From assembly GCA_006176705.1 (NCBI GenBank), contig QRFJ01000057.1:1331712-1395711 (forward strand): DNA of 64,000 bases, read 5' to 3'. Made by a program: the position numbers and the translations under genes. The number at the start of each line of letters is the position of its first letter. Positions within the stretch are counted from its first letter, which is position 1. The DNA is from Cocos nucifera (Eukaryota > Streptophyta > Magnoliopsida > Arecales > Arecaceae). Below are positions 24,050 through 35,923 of the stretch, piece by piece. The notes beneath the pieces were generated by a model, which worked only from the letters and a program-made list of their open reading frames with translations, ran no database searches and was not told the DNA's origin.

Positions 24050-24240
24050 GTGGTGAAGGAGAGCAAGTGAGGGAGGCCATCGGAAGGGGGGAGGGTGGCA
24101 AGGGGAGGGAGAGGAGGAGGTAAAAGAGGGGGAGAGGAAAGAGGTGGAACAGGACAAGGAGAGGGCCCAGAGGCGGAAGAGAGGGATGAGGTGGTAGAGG
24201 GGGAGGGGGAGGGCAACAGCATGGGAGGGGGACCTTTTAG
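24050..24240. repeat. Purine-rich (GA/GGA) low-complexity tract
   Basis: The plus strand is almost entirely A and G with GGGGGAG and GAGGAGG blocks. The proline/serine-rich open frames on the opposite strand come from this composition. Confidence 0.85.
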
Positions 24241-25489
24241 AATCTGATACAAAATTAAGAGCAATCGAAAAAATCCTTGTTGTTTTTCTTTTTAAATATT
24301 TTACCATTTGTTCATTTATTTTGATCTTAGAACTTGTCATGCATTTTATATTTACTATTGCGACTGATGTCAAGAGGGGTTTCTTCTGTAATTCTAATAT
24401 GACACGTTGTGTTTAGAGTCCTGAAAGGCTTTCTTGAACAACTATGAAGGATTCTCTTAGTAAGTTTATAATGTGCTTATAGTGTTTCTGAATCTTGATC
24501 AATTAGATTTAATAGAAGCCTTGTTTAGAGTTTCTTTTATATTGACAATGGCTTCAGGCGCTTGTTTTATTTTTTGATTTGGTTTGCCGTAGTTTTATAG
24601 TGCACAATTTATTATATTGTGTTGATGAATTACATTATCGATCCTTATGTCGGTTATGTGATACAAATTCATTGATAATGATATAATCACTTATCTTAAT
24701 ATTAACTTAAACTAAATTCTTAGTTTCTCTTAAACTTCTGTTGACTTAAAAGATTCTTACGCCCACAATGCATAGGGTAACATTTTCCTTCTGAGCTCGA
24801 TAAATTCATGATATGTACTCTCATTCTTTTTGTTATAACTATTTCTGGAAAAAAACTTTACATTCCTAAGGCTCCCAATGTATGACTCTGCACAGAAACT
24901 CAACCTTGCAGACATCTCCTTTAGATATCAGAAATGATTTAAGTTAACATAAAAAAAGGAATCATAAAGTCAGTATTGGGTATGCTATTTTGTATTTACT
25001 ATTTTTTAATATGAAGAAAATCACTAAAAGGTAGTCACTGATGGCCCACTAATTCGTTAACATTTAGTGTTTGAGTAGATTGCAATTACTGTGAAACTCA
25101 TTCCACTATAATGTAGGTCATAGAAGTAATTCTATGTTTAAGTCCTTTAACTTTGTATTGCACATCTTGAATTTCCTAATGTAACGATGCATATGACCAA
25201 TTCTTTTCTTTAATTCCTTTTTATCCTAATGTAATGATACAGATTGCACTGGATGTTTAGAATAGATTGGTTGGTATATGGAATTTTCTAAAATAGAAGG
25301 ATAAATCAGAAGGTGCAGGTAAGAATTGGATAACAGAGAAAGATGATGGAATCACCAAATAGATGGATGGTTCCATCGCATTTTCTACACATAAAAAAAG
25401 AATTTTGCATTAAAATATACTTTCTTTATTTTAGAATATTTATTTATTTATATATACTTTCTCATAATTTTATTATTTCTCCTTTGTAG

Positions 25490-26090
25490 ACTATGGAGTT
25501 GGATAGGCCAACAATGCAACTTGAGGCATTTGAGCAGATCCACAAACAAAAGTGAAGTTTGGATGAATTTGTGGATAACAAGTGTAAAAGAATTTCGTTA
25601 AGTTTACTTGTTCTACTTAATAATAAATTTATTATTTATCAATATATTATAAGGAGTATTAAGTTGATGTATTTCTAATGATTTTAGAAAAAATATTCTG
25701 CTACTCTTACTGCTAAGTATGGCTTAGATGTTTCGTTCTAACCTAAGTTTGATTCAGATGCATGGGTCCAAGAAACTAGGAAGCCCAAATAAGAAAAGAT
25801 TATATGGGTTTGGAGCCAGGAAAGATCGATATGCTAGTAGTTATTATTAAGCAATATATATCGAGATATTTTGGTTCTTCATGTGCAAGTTCAGCAATTA
25901 ATTATACAATAACACAACTAATGACGATAGGGGATATGTCAGGAGGTAAGTCTTGAGATATGGTAGAAGCTACAGTAGAAGATGATAAGGCAAACAATGC
26001 TAGGAGAGATGAAGAAAACAATTCATGCTATAATATCATAACTTAACCAATCACATGCCTCAAGGTCTGATCAAGGCCATTCAAATGAAT
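25490..26090 (+). pseudogene. Possible plant En/Spm transposase C-terminal relic
   Basis: Short plus-strand windows (TMQLEAFEQIHKQK, LDEFVDNKCKRIS, DAWVQETRKPK, then a glycine/serine-type WVWSQERS) recall the plant Ptta/En/Spm transposase domain (PF03004-like), where a D-W-V-Q segment precedes a KGR-YGFGS motif. Stops and frame changes are frequent. The placement inside the CACTA-like termini supports the reading, but similarity is weak and I could not test it. Confidence 0.4.
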
Positions 26091-26838
26091 GATAACTTAT
26101 TTTAAATTATAAATTATTTTATTACAAGACATTTTAAGAAAACTTAATGTAATATTTTTTCTACTATAAGATAATTCAATTTTTATCTTGGTGTTTGTAG
26201 TTTTTAAGAAAAATATAACATTATAAATGAATGAATTTATTATGAATTAATATTAGTATTATATTTATTATGAATTTGTTTTATATTTGTTATGAATGAA
26301 TTAATAATTATCGAATGAATTAGTTGTATACGAATATTTGAGTGATTTGTTGGATATTTTAGGATTATTTTCATCATAAAAAATTAAATTTAATAGAAAA
26401 TTAGTGATGAATTTGTGACGGAATTTATGATAGATTTGTCGAGAATTTTGTGATGGATTTGTTATGAACGTTGTGATGGATTTATGATGGATCGGTGATG
26501 AAATTTTGTGACAGAATTATGATGAAAATTTATGATAGATTTATAATGGATTTATTTTGAATATTGTGATGGATCAGTGATGGATAATTCATCATAAATC
26601 TATTACAAATTTCTATCATAAATCCATCACAAATTATGATAGATTTTATTCTAAATATCATTCAGTATTTGTGATGAAAATTTCTGTCATAATTTTTTGT
26701 AACAGAAATTTCCATCGTAATCAATATTTAGTGATGAATTTTTCCATCATAAAATTTGTTATAAAAATTATTTATGATGGATTTTTAGGCCTCAACGTTG
26801 AAAAAAATATATCACTAAAGTCTTATTTTATTGTAGTG

Positions 26839-28990
26839 TAATTCCTGGATCACCTTAAAACATATCCGGAAACTCCTGGACAAATCAGTTAACTAATGGA
26901 AAAAACCACAAGAGAATACTAAATACTCATCCAATTACAAAATCAAATTCAACACCCATCCCCTCTATCATGGCCCAGAAGATCAACATCGTTACATGCC
27001 TTCGGTTTGCTTTAATTTACCACTAAACACGATCACACAATATTTTCATAATTACCTTGTGGGACCTTATATCAATGGCCTCCTCGTCCAGAACTAGGGT
27101 TCGGTCAACACATATAAGCTTCATTATGATAGAATATACAAGAATATATGCAGCATCATCCTTCAAGAAATGTGAAAAGCTCTATCCGTAACAAAGGAGA
27201 AAACTTTTTGTGGCTAAAAGCTTCCCTTCACTAAATCCTTAAATTTCTGCCGGTGCTTCTCCAGTCTCGTCTCCCCTCTGGATCAACTTCGGGACTTGCT
27301 AAATCCTTAAATTTCCACGTCAACTTCTTTTGTGCTTATAAAACGTGGTGCAATAGAAGATCAGAATAAGCCCTTATCAATTCAACTGCTGTTTTTCTAT
27401 TGAATATTCTAATGGAACAATTACAGATTCAATATTAGTGAAGCTTGATCTGACTGCATGCATGAATTGCTGGGCTACCGACAGGAACGTCATTTAGTGC
27501 CAGCTTGATTTGATTCACGGAAGCACAGCGCAGCACTCGGCTTTTTGTTATTTTACCTTTTGGCAAGTTCTCATGGACTACCGGCTGCAAGCTAAAATCA
27601 AAGCCTTCATCTTTTGTCATTAGCCAGAGCAGGTTCAAACTTGTCAACTCATGGTGCATCTTCGTGGTGCGCGATGTACTTTCACACCCTATAAACAGTA
27701 GTGTTAGGCATAAAATAACATGCCTTTGGTGATTGGAAGAGTCATTTTGCTACGAGGTCAGAAAACAGGAGGCCGAGACCATGAGTTTCTGTTGTTTTTT
27801 TTTCCGTTTTTTTAAGATATTTGAAGTGAGAGTGAAGTAAAGGCCGTATGATTTACTGATCTTAAGTTTTCTTACTTGCTATCCTTATGGAGATGGTTGT
27901 ACTTTTTTTTTTTTTTGTGGGTGGGGGGGGGGGAGGGGGCAGAAAGCCAGTAATTCCTTTCAGACCCCGCGTCAAGATGAATCGTTGTAAGTCATTTAGA
28001 TCCTGATATTTAATCACAGCATCTTGCTATACGAACTTGAATCGCTTGGTTGGAAGCAATGACCCTGGGCTACCACCGCGGTGGTGAGATGGTTGTATTT
28101 AAAAAGCCAATGGCCTGATGTGTGGATGATATGAGGTAACCTGATGGTGTAATAAATAAAACCAATGTACCGACTACCGAGCTAGAGTTGGTGCCTTTCT
28201 TTGGAAGATGTCGAGTTTTAATTTGAACCTCATCATTCACAATTTTCAAGCTATTGTAGTCATTTTAGAAAAGGTATTGCTAGTGTGATGCTTACAGCAT
28301 GTAAGCGTATAAAGCTAGTTTTGGTCGAGCTTATTTAGTGTTTGAAGGTTGCAAAGCCTTGGGATTATATATGATAGGTCAAGCGGGCTTCTTATCTTGC
28401 AATTAAAGCTTAATTACCTCCCATCCTCCTCATCCATAACAAGGAGAAGAAAAACAAGTGTGTAGAGAGCAAGGCATGCTTTATGCCTCATGTTGAAGTG
28501 CTTGGAAGTTGTTTTTAGAATTTAAATTATCAGCCTTCCGGTTTTCTTATTACTGTTTCAGATTTTTCATTTTTTATGCCATAAGTCCTCTTTTGTTAGT
28601 TTGATAGATTTCTCAGGCTATCTTGATAAATATTATAAGATGGTTGCATTTTTGAATTCCAGAGGAAGCTCGACTAATATGCTATTTATATATATTTTTT
28701 TAGATAAATTGCTATTCAGTTATTATTCTCATACAGTGGAAGAAGTTTAAAATTTTATTAAATTAACTATTGAGAAAAGATAAACAAATAGGAAGATTTT
28801 TTTGTCTATGCTGAAAATATGTAAATAATTCTTCTTTTGATCCATAAATAGTTGAAAAATATTTGATGTGAATTTAATAAGAGATTATACTGAGTGGATA
28901 TTTCATAGAAAGCCGATGTTGCCATGTCCATGTAATCAACTTCCGTATATAGAATATATATCTAATCTAGGATCCAATAATGTATAAAGA
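26839..28990. other. Intergenic DNA between CACTA-like element and tnp2 relic
   Basis: It contains one candidate short exon (27435-27688, listed separately), a poly-T run joined to a long G run at about 27903-27939, and a perfect 14-bp palindrome ACCACCGCGGTGGT at about 28073. No other gene or RNA is supported. Confidence 0.35.
27435..27688 (-). CDS. Unidentified candidate terminal exon
   Basis: The minus strand is open from a plausible acceptor (TTTATAG at 27689 upward) to a stop at 27435, about 83 residues. Composition looks protein-like: a mix of charged and hydrophobic residues with KGKITKSRVLR and LNDVPVGSPAIHA. I do not recognise the family. No upstream exon is visible in the next 2 kb on this strand, so it may be a gene fragment, a relic captured by a transposon, or chance. 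Confidence 0.2.
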
Positions 28991-29009
28991 AATTCTGTAG
29001 GAGAAGATG

Positions 29010-29850
29010 ATATAAGAGGTCTGCTCAGAAATGCCTTAATATTTAGTACTAAAAATTTAGAAGATTTTAGTAAAGGACAAAAAATAGTTATGATGCCTTA
29101 GGGATCTATATTTACTAATACTATGCATGTTGAGAGATTCATCTAATGATGAGACAAAACATCGATATCGCAGCTTGTTGAAAGATTATAATCAAAAACT
29201 ATATCCGAGTTGTATGAAGTTTTTGAAAAAAATTTTCTTGTGCATCTATTTCATTTGAAATAGTTGAATGAATGATTTGGCAAGAGTTTTACTATATTGC
29301 TTCAATTGTTAAAGGATATATTTTTTAAGGACTTTGCTTTGCCAATATTTTTTTATGAAGCAAAGAAACTAGCAAATGAATTAGATCTTAGATTTGAGAA
29401 GATTCATGATTATCCAAATGATAGTATATTGTATCGGGATGAAAATGTTAATTAAAAATCATGCAATATTTATGGATCTTCATAATGGGCATCGTATAAA
29501 GAATATAAGGATGATGTATTGAATGAAATGGATGCTACACGAAGTAAGAAAAAAATTAGCTAAAATTTTATATTACTTTTCTTTAATATCTAGATTGAAA
29601 AGAATATATGCATCATCGAAGATAGCTTCATCGATGAGATGGCATGCTGGAGATCATACAAAAGATAGAATATTAAGACATTTGGCTGATAATTTAGGAT
29701 GAAAAGCATTTAATGATAGGCATCTTGATTTTGCCTCAGATGTTCGCAGCATTAAATTGAGTTTAGCTACTAATGGCTTCAATCTATTTCGAACATTGAA
29801 TGCTACTTATAGCACTTTCATTCGCTCTGATTCCATATAATTTTCTATGA
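29010..29850 (+). pseudogene. CACTA tnp2-type transposase relic
   Basis: Plus-strand windows match the plant transposase tnp2 family (PF02992) in order: FYEAKKLANELDLRFEKIH, YPNDSILYRDE, a CNIYG segment where the family has a CxxCG pair, ILYYFSLISRLKRIYASS, MRWHAGDHTKDRILRHLAD, FNDRHLDFASDVRSIKLSL and ATNGFNLFRTLNATYS. Stops and frameshifts break it. It lies outside the CACTA termini at 21092-26838, so it belongs to a second, end-less CACTA remnant. Upstream similarity to about 29010 is faint. Confidence 0.75.
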
Positions 29851-29869
29851 TAAATATGTATGGAACAAT

Positions 29870-30619
29870 CTTCACTTATCTATATAGTAGCTCGACTCCA
29901 TTTGAAATTTTGTCAATGGCATGTGTTGTTGTTTTGCTATTGTATAACTATGTATAGGTATAGTAGGATATATGCCTCCCTTGTTTGATTTTTTGTTACT
30001 ATAAACAAAGTTCATGATGTCAGGAAAGATCCGACATAACAATATCTTCTCAAATTTGCCAATGGTTATGTTGTAGAAAATCTTCTAGGTTGTGTCATGA
30101 TGCTGCCATATATGCTTCTTCTATCGAGGTGGTATATCAAAGTTTGACCGGCAATTGCTTCATGTTTACTGCTGGGGATCTTGTCATGCTGTGCTTGGAG
30201 CACAATGTTTTAAACTTCTTTGTATCTTGATTTGAGTCAAATGAAAGTTTGAGCTTTGAGCATTCCTATATTTAGAAATGTTTGATGGAAAACTCATACC
30301 TTCTTAATCTTTATTGAGAAAAAAAATTATATCTCCTTTATTTATCCTTGCAATTCATTAAGAGGGCACAGATTGGTACTGGTATACAATTAATTCAACA
30401 TGGTACATGGTTAAAGTCGTGGTTACTTTATCCTAAGACATAATTAATCCAATATGATACACAATTAAGATATTATGATATATAGTTAATTAAATATGAT
30501 ACACAATTCAACATGGTACATAATTAATCCAGCAAGATAGATGAATTTTTATATGCATAATCATCATGTGACTAGAAGATGAGAAGATACGTGGGTGTCT
30601 CTCTATGTTAGGGTTATAC
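29870..30619. other. Intergenic DNA left of NPF copy 2
   Basis: No gene is seen. Between about 30,370 and 30,535 a short phrase, GGTACACAATTAATCCAACATG and variants, recurs four or five times. The duplicated NPF 3' flank begins near 30,620. Confidence 0.4.
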
Positions 30620-30670
30620 CCATGGAGAACGTATACAAATGATGAAGGATTATGATCTTGTTATAAATCT

Positions 30671-33600
30671 TTATGCAATCGTATCAATTGTAAAATAGAG
30701 AGCCAAGTAATCACACAGGGCAACCGATAATTTTTTATAGGATTGTACAACGCAAAGATAGAGTCCAAATAGCATTGAACCGAGTCCAGCAAGGAGCCAA
30801 TAGAAGTAATCAAGATGTGGATGGTTCAAAATATCAACGAACCAGCTCTCTCCTCTGCTTTCTGTCACCCTGTCAACCACGGAGACAAGGAAACCACTAC
30901 GCAACTCACCTGTGCCAATAACACTTGCATACAGAGCGAGCCCAAAGCTTCTCATTTCATCATGTACTTGGTCATAGAAGAATTCTTGCAACCCAACAAA
31001 GACAGAGACAAACGTAATCCCATTAAGACCATATGGAGGAAGCAACCACCACATGCTCATAGGAAAGGCAACATCAGGCATGTCAACCAGTCCAAAATCT
31101 CTAGCAGTTTCAAGTCTCTTCATCTCTATCAAAGCTGTTACCACGGAGAGGGACATTCCCGTGCCGATTCGTTGAAGCATGGTGATGCCCATCGACAATC
31201 CTGTAAAATTTCTAGCTATTGGTACAATGACTTGATCATAGACTGGAGTAAACACAATGACCAAGATTCTGACGAAGCTCACTAATGCAGCTGGTGGCAC
31301 TTGGAAGTTGGTCCCTATTCTCCTATCCAATGTGCTGGCTTGCTTGGTCAATAGTGTCGATTGCTGAGCAAGAACGGCAGCAGAAGTTAAGCAACTTACC
31401 CATATAGAAAACAAGTGGAGCACTCCCTTGGCTTCTTCTACCTGACCTATACCATCTATGCTCTCATGTTGAGAATAATCAGGGTGCCTGTCAACAAGAT
31501 TACAAATTTTTCTTTAAGCACTGCAGAAATTCTCATAAATCCAACATGAATTCTATGTTAAAATATTCGGCTATAACAAGGAATTGATTTATTTATGGTC
31601 TCATGATAACATTTTGTGAGAACCGATTCCTTTGGACCGGGTTCAGCGTGAAGTCGATAAGCCCTGACTTCATCATAAATCTTTAAGAAAAAAAAAAAGA
31701 AATAGAGGAACCTAAACCCCTGCCCGATCTTCCTCCATGGAAAATGATAAGGCTGCGTGAGCATCAGCAAGTGTATCGGTGGGAAATGGATGAAGATTGT
31801 ATGAATGGATTTTACCGACGAACGGCCGATCTTATCGTGAATCGATCGAGCTTATCCCTTCCCACCCTCTTCTTCTTAAACCCCACTATTCTTGATTGAA
31901 TCCATTACTAAAGCCCCTCCCTTTTCCTTCTCCTTCACCTCTGGCAGCCGCTAAAGTACCACAATCGAGCCATGTACCATTGCCCAAAATCCCATTTCTC
32001 CTCCCAATTTCTCTGTTTTTCACTTGTTTTGTTGGGAATCGCCGGTGCCCGACCAAGCCACCACCATCATCGATAACCGGCCAAGCTATCACCATTGCCG
32101 GCACCCAGCCATGCCACCATCACCAACCCCACCGCTCCATCTTCCTTCCATTTTCTTTGAGGAAAGCCACCAATTTGGCTTGAGAAGAGAGAAAGGAGAG
32201 AGAGAGAGAGGAGAAGAAGAAAAAAGAAGAGAGAGAAGGAAAATAAAATGAAAGAAATTAAAAAAAATGAAAAACAAGAAGAAGGAAAAAAAAGGTAGAT
32301 CTGAGATGTTTAGATTTGCTCTACGATCCGATCTAAATAGCAATCTAGATCGAGCATCTCTCTTCTTTCCAAGTTAATTAAGTTAGATCAAATAAGTCAG
32401 ACTTTGATTACTTATTCCTTTATACCACTTTCGATTGGTCAGATCATACCTAATTGATCTTTTTTTTTAATTAATAAAATAGATTTAATCTAAAATTTTG
32501 ATCTAGATTGGAAGAAGTATAGATCTAAAGATCAGGCCACATGCCGAAGATCGTAATTTTTGGATTTGACTATTTATGAATTTTCTTTGATCTCTAGATA
32601 ATTTTTATATTTACATATTTAAAAATTAAATTTTATACAAAATCATTATTATATTATTTAAAAATTATTAAATTATTTGAAAGTATGTATTTATATGTGA
32701 AAGTGTTATTCAAAATTATAGATCAAGCATAAGATGTCTAAAAGGATTATTGTAAATTATAAATTTAAAATAAATTGATTCCATGATTTTTGAAAAGGAT
32801 ATTATATATGTTCATCTTTGCATGAATTTTTGAATAGTAATTATTTTGTTACTCTTTTAAGAGATGTGAAAAATTGAATTGATACCATTTTAGAAAATTA
32901 TATGTCATATTGTGAGAAACTTTTTGGTGAATTGATGAGAAAAACTCTCTAATTAGACTATATATGATTCCGATCTAGCCAATGGAATTAATTGTTGGTC
33001 GTACGTCAAAAAAATATTTTTTTCGAACCTAACCAGTCGAGGCTGATCACTGGTAGATCTAATTCTTTTGGGCTTAGCCAATCGGAATGAATCATTGGCA
33101 CACACTAATGCGTTCGTATGTATATATTCTAGAACTAGCTTCTTTGCCATATCACGGAGCTAATTGTGACGGTGTGAATCAGAGCTAGTTTTTTTCAAAC
33201 TTAGCTAGTCAGAGCTGATTGCTGACACACATCAATGCATCGTATGTTTGTTTCTCAGGGGTTAATCTCTTTCGAGCCTTTTTACAAGGCTGATTGTAGC
33301 CATAGCATCAAAAATTAAGAGAGAATTTTTGAATTTTATATGTATGACATGATTTGAAAGAAAATTATATTGTTATATATTGCTGTTAAATTATTATATT
33401 TCAAAAATTACTTGTATTTGATCCCTCAGAGGTATTGGTAACTTATTAAGTCTGTAAAGCTCACTCCATTTTTTTATTTTTTTCAGATCCAAAAGATTTC
33501 TAAGGGATTTGGGACCAAATAGTGAGGATCTTAGGACCTTAGAGCATATTTGCTTAGTTTATTTTTATATAAATATTGATCTTAAATTATGAGTCATTGG

Positions 33601-33864
33601 TGAATTATATTTGAATCAATAAAATTAGAAGTTTACTTTTACTACCACTATCCGAGTTGGATTTAATATAATTATGTATTGATAAAAAGATAGGCCTTAT
33701 ATATTCTTTAGGACCTTATCATAAGACAGTGTGCGACCATTAGATCTCCGATCTAGATGCTTGATCTGGCGCGTGCTTACTTGGTATGTTGAGATGCACA
33801 TGGAAGAAGTGCTTTTCTTGCTCCATTTTTGGGTATTGTCTTATATATAGTTCAGTGCTGGGTT
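30671..33864 (-). pseudogene. NPF transporter copy 2, disrupted
   Basis: Exon 4 is preserved from its acceptor at about 31487 (same GTTGACAG border as the intact gene) down to the C-terminus. It retains TKQASTLDRRIG, ITMLQRIGTG, MSMWWLLP, LQEFFYDQV and HLDYFYWLLA. The end is altered: after SYKK the frame runs on to a later stop, giving an unusual tail. Exon 3 survives only as about 90 bp at 33776-33864; it matches the exon-3 3' end joined to the LNYIQDN-coding region, with roughly 180 bp missing between. A solo LTR (31615-33775) separates exon 4 from this remnant. The Tekay element at 33865 cuts the remnant off, so exons 1-2, if present, lie beyond the window. The 3' flank also aligns with that of the intact gene, proving a DNA-level tandem duplication. 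Confidence 0.88.
31615..33775 (+). repeat. Solo LTR of a Tekay/Del-type element
   Basis: It begins TGTGAGAACC, as does the Tekay 5' LTR at 33865. It shares that LTR's internal organisation: C-rich block, purine-rich tract (about 32,185-32,290), GATCAAGCAT, GAGAAAAACTCTCTAATTAGAC, repeated ACTGATCACTGG-type phrases, and a GCGTG ending. It is NPF-flanked on both sides with no internal element sequence. The right end is eroded (GCGTGCTTA instead of GCGTGACA) and no clear target duplication remains, so the right boundary is approximate. Confidence 0.75.
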
Positions 33865-34979
33865 TGTGAGAACCAATCCGTAAAAAAAAAAAGAGCCGGC
33901 ATCTAATGCCGACTTTATCAAAAAAAAAAAAAACAAGAAGGAGACTCCTTGGAGTCTTCTTCTTCCTCCCGACCAACTCCTAAATGGAGTCAAAATCCAC
34001 TTTGGGGAGGAGTGAAACTCCTCCTCCCAACTCTATATTAAGGATCGAAGCCTTCTTCCTCTCCCCTAAAAAATAAAATAAAATAAAATAAATCCTAAAT
34101 TCCGTCTTAGAACCCTCATGAAGAAATTTCAAATTCTAAACCCTAGATCCCTTCCTAGAAACCCTAATCCCAATCCTAGATTACCTATGCATGGGATTTT
34201 GGGTGAAAGAACGTGGGTTTTGACCGTCGATTGCTGCTATCACTACCACCATCATCGGTAATCCTTTTTCATTTTCCTTTCTTTCTTCTTTCTAGCTTTA
34301 GGATAGAGCTTTCATTGGTGGGATTCTCGATCAATCACACCTCTGGCCATTGTCGTGCCGCCTCCTCCGTCAGCTCTTTCCTTCTCCGACCGCTCAGTGA
34401 TGCCTGAGAAGAAGACCGTGGTTCGGTCTTGAGAAGAAATAGAGGAATCGAAAGAAAAGAAAGGAAAAGAGAAAGAGAAAGGAAAGAAAGGAAAAGAGAA
34501 AGAGAAAGGAAAAAAGAGAAAGAAGAGGAATCAGAAGAAAAAGAAAAAAGAGAGAGAGAGAAAGAAAGAGAGAGAGGATTTAGTTGGTTTTGGATGTTTT
34601 GTTTGGGTTGAACCCAATTCAATTGATTTTGGACCAAATAGATCTAAATTAAAAATTTATTTAAATTAGATCCGGATCAGATTATAAAATTTATTAGTTA
34701 TTTTAATTTTTCTAAAATTAAAAATTAATTAAATTATTAGAAATGCTAAAAATTTCGATGTCGGAAGAGCATCGAATCTAGAGATCAGATTAAGAAGATC
34801 ATAAAATTTTGGACCTAATCAACAAGTAAGTTTCTTTTTATCCCTAAATTATTTTTATATATAGGTACATATTTTAAAATTAAATTCTTGTATATAAATA
34901 ATTAAAAATTATTAAATTTTAAAATTATAAATTTACTAATGAAAATTGATTTGAGAAAAATTGGATCAAGCATGATATC

Positions 34980-35792
34980 TGTTGGGGATAAATCCCGCTC
35001 CTACCGAAGTCCAGTTCGATGCTCTGCTTAATGCAACCAGTAGCCGCGGAAGAGCTCCAACGGACGGGTCCGGACCGAACCCCTTCAGTCGGCCGAACTT
35101 CTTAGCAGCCGAGCTCCTTCGGACTTCCAGCGTTCGGACCGAACCCCTTCAGCCGATCGAACTTCTCAGCGGCCGAGCTTCTAAGAACCTGTTCAGCCGA
35201 CCAAACTGCTTAGCGGTCGGGCTCCTTGGATTCACAGGAGTCGAACTCCTTCCAAGCCCTCCTTCGGTCGAACTCCTCTTGGAGTCCGAACTTCTTTGAA
35301 ATTGGTATATGCTCGAGTCCACCAGCCAACGCCTGCTTCCTCGAGCTACGGCTGTCGGATCTCGACGGTATGCATCATTATCAGTCGCCACTCTCCGCAG
35401 TCATGCGGCCCATGATCTGTCGGTATGGCTGTCACCCTCCATCCGCCGCACGCGGCGCCAGTGAGACTGACTCCACCGAACCTCGAGCGGCCCGCCAGCA
35501 CGCGGCTGCAGTTGTCACCATCAAGCTCCGCTATATCAAGGACCCTCCCGACACACTAAGGCTAAGCTCTCTGGACTCTTGACTCTCTAAGCTCTCCTCC
35601 ACATCTCTAAGCTCCGGAACTCATTCCGAGCACTCCATTACTGTTGGTCAGAAACTAACTTGACCGTCGGAGGGTCCTGCCGGAGCCACCACCCCACCGG
35701 TTCCGGACGGGACTTCGTTTTGCAGGTCCCCGGCGGCGCCCAGCGGCCTCGATTGCGGCGACCCCCGGCGGCGACGGATTTCTGCACCAACA
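34980..35792 (+). repeat. Tat2 5' LTR
   Basis: TGTTGGGGATAAATCCCGC to TGCACCAACA, 813 bp. It is followed by the primer-binding site. Compared by eye with the 3' LTR over the first 100 bases there are about a dozen differences, mostly C/T and G/A. Confidence 0.95.
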
Positions 35793-35794
35793 GA

Positions 35795-35812
35795 TTGGCG
35801 CTAGAGGAAGGG
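35795..35812 (+). promoter_or_regulatory. Tat2 primer-binding site
   Basis: TTGGCGCTAGAGGAAGGG, two bases after the 5' LTR, identical to that of Tat1. Confidence 0.85.
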
Positions 35813-35923
35813 CCCTGAACCTTCGAGGTTCCCTTGTTCTTAAAGGAGTGCTCGGCGACGATTTCCCTCCCCTGCTCCGGATCTCTCTCCTCCCTCTTCA
35901 GTATTCCTTTTCTGAAAAGAAAA

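Larger units (their letters stand above)
21092..26838. mobile_element. CACTA (En/Spm)-like DNA transposon, decayed
   Basis: The left end starts CACTACAAAAAAAT and the right end finishes ATTTTATTGTAGTG, giving imperfect inverted termini of about 14 bp with the diagnostic CACTA start. Both subterminal regions (21100-21830 and 26380-26820) are packed with direct and inverted copies of a GTGATGGATTTATGATGG-type motif, as expected for transposase-binding subterminal repeats of this superfamily. The flanking triplets (CTT left, TAA right) do not match, so the expected 3-bp target duplication is not visible; one end may have been altered. No intact transposase remains; a weak C-terminal transposase relic lies near 25.5-26.1 kb. 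Confidence 0.65.

Noticed and set aside
24013..24373. Pro/Ser-rich minus-strand proteins
   Set aside because: They arise from a purine-rich low-complexity tract on the plus strand.
31896..32343. Short Pro/Ser-rich and Phe/Leu-rich frames
   Set aside because: They lie within the solo Tekay-type LTR and follow its C-rich and purine-rich blocks.
34429..34611. Lys/Arg/Glu-only 60-codon frame
   Set aside because: A GAAAGA-type purine tract inside the Tekay LTR; a composition artefact.
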